This document shows positions 25,560-35,240 of a DNA stretch of 64,000 nt, piece after piece. Every line of letters begins with the position of its first letter. The first letter of the stretch is position 1. The position numbers were made by a program, and so were the translations under genes. Source of the DNA: Bosea sp. 685 (GTDB lineage Bacteria > Pseudomonadota > Alphaproteobacteria > Rhizobiales > Beijerinckiaceae); the NCBI RefSeq assembly GCF_031884435.1, contig NZ_CP134779.1:4650001-4714000 (forward strand). Reading direction: 5' to 3'. A model generated the notes under the pieces. It saw only the letters and a list, made by a program, of their open reading frames with translations, had not been told where the DNA came from and made no database searches.

Positions 25560-25720
25560 ATGTGAAGTCCCTTGTCGCGGCCGGAAACTGGCCCCCCAGG
25601 GCCCGTGCCACGACGCATTCGCGCCACGTCAGCCCCGATGACAGAACGTCGCAGTGTGGGAATAGGTTCCCGAGCGCGTGGCGGAGCGCCTGGGCGCAGC
25701 AGTGTTTCGACCGGGCACGG

Positions 25721-25936
25721 GGAACCCTTCTCCCCTCCGGGGGAGAAGGTGGCAGCGCGAAGCGCTGACGGATGAGGGCAGAGCCTCAACCCAAGACAAG
25801 AAAAGGGCCGCTTGCGCGACCCTTCCCTCATCCGTCTGCTGCGCAGACACCTTCTCCCAGCCATCTCGGGCTTGCCCGAGATGGGCAATCTAAGGTGCTA
25901 ATGTCGGCAACAGCCGACATTGGTGGGGGAGAAGGG
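25721..25936. repeat. Composite CTTCTCCC/GGGAGAAG repeat cluster
   Basis: It contains CCCTTCTCCCCTCCGGGGGAGAAGG, then GACGGATGAGGG, its inverse CCCTCATCCG, CACCTTCTCCC, and at the right a separate hairpin (ATGTCGGC/GCCGACAT). The same blocks recur at 58652 and 61363. It occupies most of the 386-base gap between the Thivi_2564 gene and the glyS 3' end; nothing else is seen there. Blocks are quoted in part. Confidence 0.85.
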
Positions 25937-25945
25937 AGGCGCGCC

Positions 25946-28231
25946 CTATCCCGCAATACGCCCGAAATCCGCGACGGCGCGGGTCGCTTCGCGGAGCTGG
26001 TTGAGCAGCTTCAGGCGGTTGATGCGCAGCGCCGGGTCGGGATCGTTGACCGTGACCTGGTCGAAGAAGGCGTCGACCGCCGGGCGCAATTCGGCCAGCG
26101 CCGCCATCGCGCCCTCATAGTCTTCCTTCGCCACGGCAGCTGCGGCCGCGGGAGTGGCGTTCGCCAAGGCGACGGCCAGTGCCTTCTCCTCGATCAGGCC
26201 TGCGCCTGCGATCAACTGCAGGTCGGCCGCCCCAGCGAAGGCGCCCTCGCCGTCCTTCTTCTCCTCGGCCTTGAGGATGTTGGCGGCGCGCTTGTAGCCG
26301 GCGAGCAGGCTCTTGCCGTCCTGCGTTTCGAGGAAGCGGGCGAGCGCCGCGACGCGATGGGTGATGAGCAGGAGGTCGTCATTGGCGGACGCGCCCTCGC
26401 CCAGCACGGCGTCGACCAGATCATGCCGAGCGCCTTGGTCGCGCAGCATGACCTTCAGGCGGTCGTGGAAGAAGGAGAGGAGGTCGGGCAGCACAGCATG
26501 AGCATTGCGAACGATTTGCTGGGCAACGTTGCTCGAAAGAGACCCATCGCTTGGTTCAGTAAGCGGAAACCCTAGAAGTTCATCTAGCAGATCAGCATCC
26601 TCGCCCAATGATCGCTGCGCGACCCGGACATAAGCATCCCATAAGGTGGCTTGCAGCCCCAACCTCACCCCATTTTCAACCACAAGCCTGATCACCCCCA
26701 GCGCCGCTCTGCGCAGCGCATAGGGGTCCTTGCTTCCGGTCGGCTTCTCGTCGATGGCCCAGAAACCGCCCAGCGTGTCGAGCTTGTCGGCGAGCGCAAC
26801 CGCCACCGAAACCGGATCGGTCGGGACGCGGTCGGAGGGGCCGAGCGGCTTGTAATGCTCCTCGATGGCGGCGCAGACGCTGGGGTGCTCGCCCTGGAGT
26901 TCCGCATATTTGCGGCCCATCAAGCCCTGCAATTCCGGGAATTCGCCGACCATTTCGGTCGGCAAATCCGCCTTGGCGAGCTTGGCCGCGCGCTCGGCGA
27001 GAGCGGGATCGGCCCCGACGATCGGCGCAAGCTCGCGCGCCAAAGCCGCGATGCGCTGGACGCGCTCGCCTTGCGTGCCGAGCTTTGCGTGGAAGACGAC
27101 GCCGAGCTTGTCGAGCTTGGCCATGCGCTGGTCGAGCGGCTTGGCCAGGTCGAGCCCAAGTTTCTCGGCGCTCTCCTTCAGCGTGTCGAGATCGGGCAGA
27201 TCGCCCTTGTCCGTCGCGAAGAAATAGGCGGCGTCGGAGAGGCGGGCGCGCACGACGCGCTCATTGCCGGCGGTGATGACCTTGCCGCCATCGCTGGCGG
27301 CGAGATTCGCGGTCAGCAGGAAGCGGTTGGCGAGCGCGCCGGTGGCCGCATCGCGCAGCACGAAGCATTTCTGATTGGCGCGGATCGTCGCGCGGATCGC
27401 CTCGCCGGGGATTTCCAGGAAGCGCTCCTCGAAAGAACCCATCAGCACGACGGGCCATTCGACCAACCCTGCGACCTCCTCCAGCAGACCCTCGTCCTCG
27501 ATCAGTTCGAGGCCCTGCGCGAAGGCGAGCGTGCGGGCGTCGTTGAGGATGATCTCCTTGCGCCGGTCGGCATCGAGCACGACCTTCGCCTTGTCCAGCG
27601 ACGAAACGTAATCGTCGAAACGCTTGACGGAAATCACGCCCGGCGCATGGAAGCGGTGGCCGTAAGTGGTGTTGGAGGACGCGATGCCGTCGACCTCGAA
27701 TGGAACCACCTCCGGCTCCTCGGTCTCGGCCCCGAAGGTGCACAGAATCGAGTGCAGCGGGCGCACCCAGCGCAGGCTCGCGCCCGCAGCCGAGGCAGCG
27801 CCCCAGCGCATCGATTTCGGCCAGGGGAAGCCGCGGATCACGGCGGGCACGATCTCGGCGATGGCCGCAACCGTCTCCTGGCCTGGCTTCTCGATGATGG
27901 CGACGTAAGAGTCACCCTTCTTGGGATCGCTGATGATCGTCGCCTGATCAAGCGAGGAAAGCCCTGCCGCCTTGAGGAAGCCCTGGATCGCGGCCTCGGG
28001 CGCGCCGACGCGCGGACCCTTGCGCTCCTCGCGGACATCGCGGCCGCGCACCGGCAGGCCAGCAACATGGAGCGCGAGCCGGCGCGGCGTGGCGAAGGCT
28101 TTCGCGCCCTCATAGACAAGGCCGCGCTCGACCAGCGCATCGGTGACGAGCTTCTTCAGATCGTCGGCCGCCTTGCGCTGCATGCGGGCGGGGATCTCTT
28201 CGGAGAAGAGTTCGAGCAGGAGATCAGGCAT
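25946..28231 (-). CDS. glyS: Glycyl-tRNA synthetase beta subunit
   Basis: 761 residues beginning [18 protein letters not shown], the conserved start of bacterial GlyS; the frame extends further upstream only through the glyQ coding region. Conserved blocks include [32 protein letters not shown] and the anticodon-binding end. With GlyQ it forms the alpha2beta2 enzyme that charges tRNA-Gly. The glyQ stop and glyS start overlap as TAATG, sharing one base, so the two are translationally coupled. Confidence 0.97.
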   Translation of the reverse strand: MPDLLLELFSEEIPARMQRKAADDLKKLVTDALVERGLVYEGAKAFATPRRLALHVAGLPVRGRDVREERKGPRVGAPEAAIQGFLKAAGLSSLDQATIISDPKKGDSYVAIIEKPGQETVAAIAEIVPAVIRGFPWPKSMRWGAASAAGASLRWVRPLHSILCTFGAETEEPEVVPFEVDGIASSNTTYGHRFHAPGVISVKRFDDYVSSLDKAKVVLDADRRKEIILNDARTLAFAQGLELIEDEGLLEEVAGLVEWPVVLMGSFEERFLEIPGEAIRATIRANQKCFVLRDAATGALANRFLLTANLAASDGGKVITAGNERVVRARLSDAAYFFATDKGDLPDLDTLKESAEKLGLDLAKPLDQRMAKLDKLGVVFHAKLGTQGERVQRIAALARELAPIVGADPALAERAAKLAKADLPTEMVGEFPELQGLMGRKYAELQGEHPSVCAAIEEHYKPLGPSDRVPTDPVSVAVALADKLDTLGGFWAIDEKPTGSKDPYALRRAALGVIRLVVENGVRLGLQATLWDAYVRVAQRSLGEDADLLDELLGFPLTEPSDGSLSSNVAQQIVRNAHAVLPDLLSFFHDRLKVMLRDQGARHDLVDAVLGEGASANDDLLLITHRVAALARFLETQDGKSLLAGYKRAANILKAEEKKDGEGAFAGAADLQLIAGAGLIEEKALAVALANATPAAAAAVAKEDYEGAMAALAELRPAVDAFFDQVTVNDPDPALRINRLKLLNQLREATRAVADFGRIAG

Positions 28232-29133
28232 TAGTTGGCTCCCCCGCCGGCGGTCTTCAGCCAGGCGGCGCCGCAGGCTTTCGCCAGTTCGCGGACACGC
28301 AGGATGTAGCTCTGGCGCTCGGTGACCGAGATCACGCCGCGCGCATCGAGCAGATTGAAGGCGTGGCCGGCCTTGAGGCACTGGTCATAGGCCGGCTGGA
28401 CCATGAGATGGCGCTCGCCGCTCTCGCCCTTTTCGAGCAGAGCCCGGCATTCGGCCTCGGCCTCGGCGAAGCGCCGAAACAGCGCGGCCGTGTCGGCATG
28501 CTCGAAATTATAGCGCGAATATTCCTGCTCGGCCTGGAGGAAGACCTCGCGATAGGTGACCTTCTCGGCGCCTTCGAGCCCGTTGAAATTGAGCTCCATG
28601 ATGCTCTCGACATTCTGCAGATAGCAGGCGAGGCGTTCGAGGCCATAGGTGAGCTCGCCGGAGACGGGCGCGCATTCGATGCCGGCGACCTGCTGGAAAT
28701 AGGTGAACTGGCTCACCTCCATGCCGTCGCACCAGCATTCCCAGCCCAGCCCCCAGGCGCCGAGCGTCGGGTTCTCCCAATCATCCTCGACGAAGCGGAT
28801 GTCGTGCAGCTTCATGTCGATGCCGATCGCTTCGAGCGACTGCAGATAGAGCTCCTGCAGGTTCGGCGGGTTCGGCTTCAGGATGACCTGGAACTGGTAG
28901 TAGTGCTGCAGGCGGTTCGGGTTCTCGCCATAGCGGCCATCCTTGGGCCGGCGCGAGGGCTGGACGTAAGCCGCGCGCCAGGGCCTGGGGCCAAGCGAGC
29001 GCAGCATCGTGCCGGGATGGGAGGTGCCGGCGCCGACCTCCATGTCATAGGGCTGGAGGATGACGCAGCCGCGCTCGGCCCAGAAACGCTGCAGGGTCAG
29101 CAGCAGCCCCTGGAAGGAGCGGGTCGGGTTCAT
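28231..29133 (-). CDS. glyQ: Glycyl-tRNA synthetase alpha subunit
   Basis: 300 residues from the ATG at 29133 ([20 protein letters not shown], the usual start of rhizobial GlyQ). An in-frame TTG at 29163, with GGAAGG about 9 bases before it, would add 10 residues, and the ATG itself has no clear Shine-Dalgarno motif, so the start is uncertain. Class II aminoacyl-tRNA synthetase motifs are present: [40 protein letters not shown] and [19 protein letters not shown]. It supplies the catalytic site for glycine activation. Confidence 0.96.
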   Translation of the reverse strand: MNPTRSFQGLLLTLQRFWAERGCVILQPYDMEVGAGTSHPGTMLRSLGPRPWRAAYVQPSRRPKDGRYGENPNRLQHYYQFQVILKPNPPNLQELYLQSLEAIGIDMKLHDIRFVEDDWENPTLGAWGLGWECWCDGMEVSQFTYFQQVAGIECAPVSGELTYGLERLACYLQNVESIMELNFNGLEGAEKVTYREVFLQAEQEYSRYNFEHADTAALFRRFAEAEAECRALLEKGESGERHLMVQPAYDQCLKAGHAFNLLDARGVISVTERQSYILRVRELAKACGAAWLKTAGGGAN

Positions 29134-29468
29134 CGCATCGGGCAGAGTGGCAGAAACAGCCAAGGCTTGGGCCTTCCGAAAGATCCTGGATCGGCGCGTG
29201 CATAGACCATGATCCGGGAAAGTGGAATGCGGTTTTCGAGCAGGCCACGGCCTAACTCATTGGCGAAAGGCCGATTCGCAGGCCAGAATCGCCGGAACTT
29301 GGACCATTCTGCGGCCAAATCCGTTGCGCCGCACGCATAGGCGCCGGAACCTCGACAGACAGCTTTCGTTCATGCAGGAGGAGCTAGGATTTTTTCGCCC
29401 GTAGGGTTCGCGGCGTTCGGGGCGAGCGCTTGATGCCGAACCGGCGGGCTGTCTGGTAGGAGAAGCCC
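29134..29468. other. Non-coding gap between glyQ and the secreted repeat proteins
   Basis: About 330 bases. It should hold divergent promoters for glyQ and the plus-strand secreted-protein gene. Only a degenerate piece of the GAAAA-CCGG palindrome (around 29212-29240) was noticed; no gene or RNA is supported. Confidence 0.5.
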
Positions 29469-29771
29469 ATGCCGTCATCCCGTATCGTCGCTGCGCTGTT
29501 CGGCGCGCTTGGCATCATCGTCGCAGCCTTCACGGTCGCACCGGCGATGGCCGCTCCTGTCTCGGCAGGCACGGCGCAAACCATTCCGTCGCAAACCCTG
29601 CCGTCGCAAGGCGATCTCATCCAGCAGGCGCAGTATTACGGCCCGCGTCGCTATTATGGACCGCGCCGCTTCTATGGCCGCCCGGCCTACCGCCCGCGCT
29701 GCTTCTTCGCCAACAGGCGCGTCTGGACCGGCTATGGCTGGGTCATCCGCCCCGTGCGCGTCTGCCGCTGA
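29469..29771 (+). CDS. Small secreted protein with YGPRR motifs (first of a pair)
   Basis: 100 residues. Signal peptide with FGALGIIVAAFTVAPAMAAP, cut near AMA-AP. The mature part has QQAQYYGPRRYYGPRRFYGR followed by a single Cys region and a basic Tyr/Trp-rich end (GYGWVIRPVRVCR), giving two cysteines. GGTAGGAGAAGCCC precedes the ATG, a good ribosome binding site. The next gene (29928) encodes a related protein. Function unknown; the extreme Tyr/Arg/Pro content suggests binding to polyanions or the cell surface. Confidence 0.75.
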   Translation: MPSSRIVAALFGALGIIVAAFTVAPAMAAPVSAGTAQTIPSQTLPSQGDLIQQAQYYGPRRYYGPRRFYGRPAYRPRCFFANRRVWTGYGWVIRPVRVCR

Positions 29772-29927
29772 GCCGCCGAAATGTGGCCTTTCTCTGGCCG
29801 CAGGATGAAAACAGGCTGAACGACGCGGTTTAGTGCCGTTCAGCTCCAACGCAGTACCCTTTCATTCGAAGACGGCGACCGACCATGCGGCGAGGGCTGC
29901 AGGCGCCAAGTTGAAGAGGATCGGATC

Positions 29928-30245
29928 ATGTTTCGCAAACTCGCATTCGGTATCGCGACGGCGGCCACGCTCAGCGGGCTGTCCCTTGCTGCCGCCCCGG
30001 CCATGGCGGCCCCCATCGCAGCGGGAGCCATCCAGCCCGCCTTGGCGCAGAGCGCCGAGATCGACGGGGCCCAGATCCAGCAGGCGCAGTATTATTACGG
30101 CCCGCGCCGCTACTATGGACCGCGCCGCTACTACGGACCGCCGCGTTATTACGGACCCCGGCGCTATTACGGCCCGCGCTTCTACGGCCCGCCGCTCTAT
30201 CCGCCACCGCCGCCGGTCTATTACGGCCCGCGCTATTTTTACTGA
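29928..30245 (+). CDS. Small secreted YGPRR-repeat protein (second of a pair)
   Basis: 105 residues. Signal peptide FGIATAATLSGLSLAAAPAM, cut near AMA-AP, then QQAQYYYGPRRYYGPRRYYG and further copies of (Y)YGPRR, ending in a Pro-rich tail (PPLYPPPPPVYYGPRYFY). It shares the signal region design, an AQSAEIDGAQIQQAQ-like spacer and the repeat with the protein at 29469, so the two arose by tandem duplication followed by divergence of the C termini. It has no cysteine. The function is unknown. Confidence 0.75.
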   Translation: MFRKLAFGIATAATLSGLSLAAAPAMAAPIAAGAIQPALAQSAEIDGAQIQQAQYYYGPRRYYGPRRYYGPPRYYGPRRYYGPRFYGPPLYPPPPPVYYGPRYFY

Positions 30246-31024
30246 TCACGGCTGCCTAGCATCGCATATCCGCGATGCAGGGCTTCGCTCGCTTCGGTGA
30301 AGCCGCCCTCGGGGCGATTGAGAATGAAAGCCGGCAGCAACGCTGCCGGCTTTTTGCTGTTCAGCACGGCAGTGACGAGGACGCGCACGGCCGGCCGGTC
30401 GGCCAGCGCATGGACCGGCCGGATTTCCAGCCCGCCGAAGCCCGTCGCGAGCCCGGCCAGGATCTCGGCCAGCGCCTCGGCGCGGTGGATGATCGCGATC
30501 CGCCCGCCAGGCCGGAGCAGACGGCGCGCTGCCTTCAGCCAGTCCCCCAACCCGCCCTCGACGACATGGGCGGCGCGCCGGTTCGGGACCGGCGAGGCCT
30601 TGTTCTCCCGCGCCGCATAGAAGGGCGGGTTCATCGCGACACAAGCGAAGCTCGCCGGGATCAGGCCAGCCTCGATCACGGCGGCGACTGGGGCGGCGAT
30701 ATCCACAGCCAGCGCCGTGACGCGCGCATCCAGGCCGTTGCGGGCGATGTTGTCGCGCGCCAGGGCCGCAAGCTCCGGATCGCGCTCGGCCAGCACCACG
30801 CGCAGGCGCGGCTGCGCCAGGGCGGAGGCGAGACCGACCGTGCCGACGCCCGCGCCCATGTCGAGCAGAGGCCCCTCGCCCAGTTCAGGCAAGGCTGCCG
30901 CGAGCAGGATCGCGTCGCTGCCGGCGCGATGACCCTTTTTCGGCTGGCGCAGAATCAGGCGCCCGTCGAGCAGGCGGTCCTCGCCGATTTCGCCGAGCCC
31001 CGGGGCCGATTGCGACTCAGCCAT
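30239..31024 (-). CDS. TrmN6/YfiC-like N6-adenine tRNA methyltransferase
   Basis: 261 residues from the ATG at 31024. The SAM-dependent Rossmann fold shows LLDMGAGVGTVGLASAL (motif I) and the catalytic N-P-P-F motif in CVAMNPPFYAARENKAS, typical of amino-N6-adenine methylases such as the tRNA1(Val) A37 enzyme. An N-terminal KKGHRAGSDAILLAA block is also characteristic. The start overlaps the end of the DUF2007 gene by 8 bases, so the two form an operon. Ring specificity (tRNA) is inferred from family. Its last codons run close to the secreted-protein gene on the other strand (overlap of 7 bases). Confidence 0.85.
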   Translation of the reverse strand: MAESQSAPGLGEIGEDRLLDGRLILRQPKKGHRAGSDAILLAAALPELGEGPLLDMGAGVGTVGLASALAQPRLRVVLAERDPELAALARDNIARNGLDARVTALAVDIAAPVAAVIEAGLIPASFACVAMNPPFYAARENKASPVPNRRAAHVVEGGLGDWLKAARRLLRPGGRIAIIHRAEALAEILAGLATGFGGLEIRPVHALADRPAVRVLVTAVLNSKKPAALLPAFILNRPEGGFTEASEALHRGYAMLGSRDQ

Positions 31025-31241
31025 CACGCAATTCCGCTCCGAAGCCGGCATCGACCAGCAGCGCCCGCGCCCGCATCTTGTCGGCCTCGCGCACCAGGAG
31101 CCGGCGCGGGAAGGCACCGATCATGCCTTCGAGCGCGCTGATATGCTGATCGGCGATCAGGCAATCGAGATTGGCCGAAGCCAGCAGCGCCTCGATGGCT
31201 CCGAGTAGGACGATATCGTTGGTGCGGACCAGTTCATGCAT
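31017..31241 (-). CDS. DUF2007 small protein
   Basis: 74 residues starting MHELVRTNDIVLLGAIEALL at 31241; the frame extends further but the family N terminus is here. The ferredoxin-like DUF2007 fold is seen in ADQHISALEGMIGAFPRRLLV and the C-terminal ARALLVDAGF. Members are called putative signal-transducing proteins, without proven function. It is the first gene of a two-gene operon with the methyltransferase and is divergent from the prenyl synthase gene. Confidence 0.85.
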   Translation of the reverse strand: MHELVRTNDIVLLGAIEALLASANLDCLIADQHISALEGMIGAFPRRLLVREADKMRARALLVDAGFGAELRDG

Positions 31242-31407
31242 GGGCGCATGGAGCCGAAGCCGTGGCTCGCGCGCAAGCCCCCGCTTGCGCAAGTGCGGCG
31301 TCCAGGTGCGGCGTCATTGCCGAATTGCGGGGGCTGGTCACCCATGCGACGGTTGTGGCAAGGCATCAGCGCGCCGCAATCTGCGCAAGTCGGCCGGAGT
31401 GGATGAG

Positions 31408-32448
31408 ATGGGCGTCGTCGTTGCGTTCGAGGACAAGGAAGCGGGCCAAGGGATTGGCCAAGATACGGGCAAGGCCCGGATCGAGGCCCTGGTCGATCTG
31501 ACCCGCGCCGACATGGAGCGCGTCAATGCGATGATCCTGTCGCGCACAGGCTCCAATGTCACCATGATTCCCGAGGTCGCCAACCACCTGATCTCGTCGG
31601 GCGGCAAGCGCCTGCGCCCGATGCTGACGCTGGCGACGGCGGCGCTGTGCGGTTATCGCGGCGAAGGCCATGTCAAGCTCGCGGCCTCGGTAGAGTTCAT
31701 GCACACGGCGACATTGCTGCACGACGATGTCGTCGACCAGAGCGACATGCGCCGGGGCAAGCTTGCCGCGCGCATGCTCTGGGGCAATGAGGCGAGCGTG
31801 CTCGTCGGCGATTTCCTGCTCGGCCAGGCCTTCAAGATGATGGTCGAGGTCGGCTCGCTGCGCGCCCTCGACATCCTCTCCACAGCCGCCGCCGTGATCG
31901 CCGAGGGCGAGGTTCTGCAGCTTTCCGTCGCCAAGAACACCGAGACGACCGAGGACGAATATCTCGCCGTCATTCGCGGCAAGACGGCGGAGCTCTTCGC
32001 GGCCGCCTGCGAGGTCGGCCCCGTCATCGCCGAATCGGCCAAGGCCAGTGCCGCCGCCTGCCGCAGCTACGGCCTCAATCTCGGCATCGCCTTCCAGCTC
32101 ATCGACGACGCGCTCGACTATGGCGGCGTCGCCTCCAAGCTCGGCAAGAACACCGGCGACGATTTCCGCGAGGGCAAGATCACCTTGCCGGTGGTGCTCT
32201 CCTTCCGGCGCGGCACCGACGCCGAGCGCGCCTTCTGGCGCCGCACCCTGCAGAACGGCGAGGTCAACGAGGGCGATCTCGAAGAGGCCCAAAGCATCAT
32301 GCGCCGCCACCGCGCACTCGACGACACGATCGAGCGCGCCGAGCATTACGCCAAGATGGCCAAGGATGCGCTCGGCCTGTTCCCCGCCTCCCCGATGAAG
32401 CAGGCGCTGAAGGAGACCGTCGATTTCTGCGTTTCGCGGGCGCACTGA
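31408..32448 (+). CDS. Long-chain polyprenyl (octa/decaprenyl) diphosphate synthase
   Basis: 346 residues from the ATG at 31408, preceded by GGAG at 8 bases. The two aspartate-rich motifs are HDDVVDQSD (Asp106-Asp110) and FQLIDDALDY (near 237); GGKRLRPML binds the isopentenyl substrate. There are no bulky residues just before the first motif that would stop chain growth, so the product is long, most likely the C40 to C50 side chain of ubiquinone. This fits with coq7 and the quinone-linked oxidoreductases in the window. The IspB versus DdsA chain length cannot be told by sequence. Confidence 0.93.
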   Translation: MGVVVAFEDKEAGQGIGQDTGKARIEALVDLTRADMERVNAMILSRTGSNVTMIPEVANHLISSGGKRLRPMLTLATAALCGYRGEGHVKLAASVEFMHTATLLHDDVVDQSDMRRGKLAARMLWGNEASVLVGDFLLGQAFKMMVEVGSLRALDILSTAAAVIAEGEVLQLSVAKNTETTEDEYLAVIRGKTAELFAAACEVGPVIAESAKASAAACRSYGLNLGIAFQLIDDALDYGGVASKLGKNTGDDFREGKITLPVVLSFRRGTDAERAFWRRTLQNGEVNEGDLEEAQSIMRRHRALDDTIERAEHYAKMAKDALGLFPASPMKQALKETVDFCVSRAH

Positions 32449-32473
32449 AACGCCTTTGCCACGCGGCGTTTCC

Positions 32474-32526
32474 TAGAGCATTGCGCGAAAAACGGGGTGC
32501 CGGTTTTTCGCATGAGCAATGCTCTA
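32474..32526. repeat. GAGCATTGC palindrome
   Basis: TAGAGCATTGC pairs with GCAATGCTCTA around a GAAAAACGGGGTGCCGGTTTTTC core; it belongs to the GAAAA-CCGG element family and is placed just after the prenyl synthase gene. Confidence 0.8.
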
Positions 32527-32554
32527 AACTTTTAGAATCGATCGCGTTGATTCC

Positions 32555-32716
32555 GCATCGGCTTGGCCCGAAAATCGGCTCCCACTTTTCGGGCCGATGC
32601 TCCAGTGATCTTGCATCGGCTTCTCCCGAAAACCGGTTCCCACTTTTCGGGCCGATGCTCCAGTGATCTTGCATCGGCTTCTCCCGAAAACCGGTTCCCA
32701 CTTTTCGGGCCGATGC
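32555..32716. repeat. Three tandem 58-bp palindromic repeats
   Basis: Units start at 32555, 32613 and 32671 (period 58). Each holds GCATCGGC...GCCGATGC arms with a CCCGAAAACCGGTTCCCAC core and is separated by CCAGTGATCTT. Units 2 and 3 are identical over the whole element; unit 1 differs at a few bases. They lie 78 bases before the MHS transporter start, between convergently neutral genes. This cluster resembles bacterial interspersed mosaic elements. Confidence 0.9.
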
Positions 32717-32794
32717 TCTCGCTGAAAGAGCTTCCACAGCCGCCTGGACGGGCCTAGGCTGCCGGCCACGACGCATGAAAGCGTGGAGCGCGCC

Positions 32795-34117
32795 ATGACG
32801 GCATCATCGGATCGCCAGTCGAAGATCGGGGCTGTCATTCGCGTATCGAGTGGCAATTTCCTCGAAATGTACGATTTCTTCGTCTTCGGCTATTACGCCT
32901 CGGCGATCGGCAAGGCCTTCTTCCCGTCGGGCAGTGAGTTCGCCCAATTGATGGCGGCGCTGATGACCTTCGGTGCCGGTTTTCTGATGCGGCCGCTCGG
33001 CGCCATCGTGCTCGGTACCTATATCGACCACCATGGCCGCCGCGCCGGGCTCCTCCTGACACTCGGACTGATGGCCTTCGGCACGCTCACCATCGCGCTG
33101 GTGCCGACCTATGCGACGATCGGCCTCCTGGCGCCGGTCATCGTCGTGATCGGTCGACTGGTCCAGGGGTTTTCGGCGGGCGTCGAGCTCGGTGGCGTCT
33201 CCGTCTACCTGTCGGAGATCGCGACGCCTGGAAACAAGGGCTTCTATGTCAGTTGGCAGTCCGGCAGCCAGCAGATCGCGGTGATCTTCGTGGCGCTGCT
33301 CGGCGTCTGGCTCAGCACCATCCTGCCGGCGGACGAGATGACGGCCTGGGGCTGGCGCATCCCGTTCCTGGTCGGTTGCCTGATCGTGCCGCTGATCTTC
33401 CTGCTGCGCCGTTCGATGCAGGAGACCGAGGAGTTCACCGAGCGCAAGCAGAGCAAGAATCACCCCTCGCCCCGGGAAATCCTGCGCTCGCTCAGTCAGA
33501 ACTGGCAGGTCGTGATCATCGGCATGCTGCTCGTGACGATGACGACGGTGTCGTTCTATTTCATCACCGCCTACACGCCGACCTTCGGGCGCGAGGTTCT
33601 CAAGCTGACCGGCCTCGACAGCCTGCTGGTGACGGTCTGCGTCGGCTTGTCCAACCTGTTCTGGCTGCCGGTGATGGGGGCGGTGTCGGACCGGGTCGGT
33701 CGCAAGCCGCTGCTGATCATCTTCACGCTGCTGATGTTCGTCAGCGCCTATCCGGCCCTGTCCTGGCTCGTCTCCGAGCCTTCCTTCTCCAGGCTGCTGA
33801 TCGTCGAACTCTGGCTGTCGTTCATTTACGGCAGCTATAACGGCGCCATGGTGGTCGCGCTGACCGAGATCATCCCGGTGCAATTGCGCACCACCGGCTT
33901 CTCCGTCGCCTACAGCCTGGCGACGGCATTGTTCGGCGGCTTCACGCCTGCGGTGAGCACCTATCTGATCGAGGTGACGGGGAACCGGGCAGTCGCCGGG
34001 CTCTGGCTGATGTTTGCAGCAGCCTGCAGCTTGCTCGCGACATGGCTGGCCTATCGGCAGCGCCCGCAGGTCGCGCTGGGGACCGTGAGCCGCGCCGGAT
34101 TGTCGCCCGGCGGCTGA
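32795..34117 (+). CDS. MHS-family (citrate-type) proton symporter
   Basis: 440 residues, twelve membrane helices, starting at the ATG with GGAG 6 bases upstream. Signatures of the metabolite:H+ symporter branch of the major facilitator superfamily are [37 protein letters not shown] and the repeated DRVGRKPLL after helix 8. The closest known types are CitA and the tricarballylate symporter TcuC. It likely imports citrate or a related carboxylate into the cytoplasm. With TctABC it gives the window two carboxylate uptake systems of different mechanism. No catabolic genes are adjacent. Confidence 0.88.
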   Translation: MTASSDRQSKIGAVIRVSSGNFLEMYDFFVFGYYASAIGKAFFPSGSEFAQLMAALMTFGAGFLMRPLGAIVLGTYIDHHGRRAGLLLTLGLMAFGTLTIALVPTYATIGLLAPVIVVIGRLVQGFSAGVELGGVSVYLSEIATPGNKGFYVSWQSGSQQIAVIFVALLGVWLSTILPADEMTAWGWRIPFLVGCLIVPLIFLLRRSMQETEEFTERKQSKNHPSPREILRSLSQNWQVVIIGMLLVTMTTVSFYFITAYTPTFGREVLKLTGLDSLLVTVCVGLSNLFWLPVMGAVSDRVGRKPLLIIFTLLMFVSAYPALSWLVSEPSFSRLLIVELWLSFIYGSYNGAMVVALTEIIPVQLRTTGFSVAYSLATALFGGFTPAVSTYLIEVTGNRAVAGLWLMFAAACSLLATWLAYRQRPQVALGTVSRAGLSPGG

Positions 34118-34130
34118 CGCCACGCCGCAA

Positions 34131-35006
34131 TTAACGCAACACTGTCGGCTTGACCCACCACCCCGACCGGCTCGTCTGCAATGCCTTGGCGGCTGCAGCG
34201 CTCGCCCGGCAATCGTCGAACAGGGCAAAGCAGGTCGCCCCCGAGCCGGACATGCGGGCAAGCCGGCAGCCGGGCAAGGCCGCCAGCAAGGCGAGCACCT
34301 CGTCGAGAACCGGGGCCACGCGGCGCGCCGGCGCTTCGAGGTCGTTGCCGCTTTCGGCGAGCATGGCGACCAACTCATCGATGGAAGACATCGCGAGATG
34401 CGGCATGGCACCGGCAGGCGACAAGTCCTGCCCCCGTTGAAGCCCAAGCTCGCGAAACACCGGCGCCGTCTCGACCGGCACGCCCGGATTGACCAGCACG
34501 GCGAAGAGCGGCGGCAGGCGCAAGGGCTCGCCCAGGCGTTCGCCGATGCCGGCCATCACCCGCGCCCGCGAATCGAGGCAAACAGGCACATCGGCTCCGA
34601 CCCTGGCCGCTGCGCGCAGCAAAGCCGGCTCGCCACGCGAGATTCCGTTCAAGCGCGCCAGCAGGCGCAGCGCGCCCGCCGCATCGGCCGAACCGCCGCC
34701 GATGCCCGATGCCACGGGCAGGCGCTTGACGAGGTGGAAGCGGCCCCAGCGCAACGGGCCGGCGTCATCGGCAAGAGCATGGGCGGCGCGCAGGACGAGG
34801 TTGCGCTCATCGGTTTCGAGCCCGCCGCCAAGCGGACCGCCAATGCTGAGGCCGAGCTCCGGCCCGGGTTCGAGGGCCAGTTCATCGCCAACGCCGGCGA
34901 AGGCGACCAGGCTTTCGAGCTCGTGATAGCCGTCAGCGCGCCGGCCGAGCACCTTCAGGCTCAGATTGACCTTGGCGCGGGCACGGGTGGTCAGCGGGGC
35001 TGGCAT
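34131..35006 (-). CDS. ispE: 4-diphosphocytidyl-2-C-methyl-D-erythritol kinase
   Basis: 291 residues of the GHMP kinase fold. AKVNLSLKVLGRRADGYHEL is the substrate-binding start and PVASGIGGGSADAAGALRLL the ATP-binding glycine loop; the third motif is MSGSGATCFALF. It phosphorylates CDP-methylerythritol in the non-mevalonate isoprenoid pathway, feeding among others the polyprenyl synthase nearby. It follows the TPR gene on the same strand, with a mosaic repeat between. Confidence 0.96.
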   Translation of the reverse strand: MPAPLTTRARAKVNLSLKVLGRRADGYHELESLVAFAGVGDELALEPGPELGLSIGGPLGGGLETDERNLVLRAAHALADDAGPLRWGRFHLVKRLPVASGIGGGSADAAGALRLLARLNGISRGEPALLRAAARVGADVPVCLDSRARVMAGIGERLGEPLRLPPLFAVLVNPGVPVETAPVFRELGLQRGQDLSPAGAMPHLAMSSIDELVAMLAESGNDLEAPARRVAPVLDEVLALLAALPGCRLARMSGSGATCFALFDDCRASAAAAKALQTSRSGWWVKPTVLR

Positions 35007-35038
35007 GCAAAAGAGCCGGTCGTTGCAGAAGGAAGCAC

Positions 35039-35209
35039 ACCGTCATTCCGGGGCAGGCCGCAGGCCTGAGCCCGGAACCGATACGGGTCTTCGTAAAGGG
35101 CCGAGCGCGTTAACTACCCCCGACGGCGGTTCTGGGTTCCGGGCTCTTCGCGGAGTTTATCCTTGGGCCGACCAAGGTCGGACCCGAGGGCGAAGCCCCG
35201 GAATGACGG
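35039..35209. repeat. Long mosaic inverted repeat (GTCATTCCGGGGC type)
   Basis: CCGTCATTCCGGGGC and GCCCCGGAATGACGG delimit about 170 bp with internal inverted blocks (GAGCCCGGAACC/GGTTCCGGGCTC, and GGCCGACCAAGGTC). It fills the gap between ispE and the TPR gene. Confidence 0.85.
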
Positions 35210-35240
35210 AGCGGAAATACTGGCTGGGTAGAGGCGGATC

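Noticed and set aside
26651..28234. A 527-codon plus-strand frame opposite glyS
   Set aside because: It is a shadow of glyS, an essential gene with clear motifs; no independent signal.
32555..32716. CRISPR array at the 58-bp tandem repeats
   Set aside because: The whole 58-bp unit is repeated with no variable spacers and there are no cas genes.
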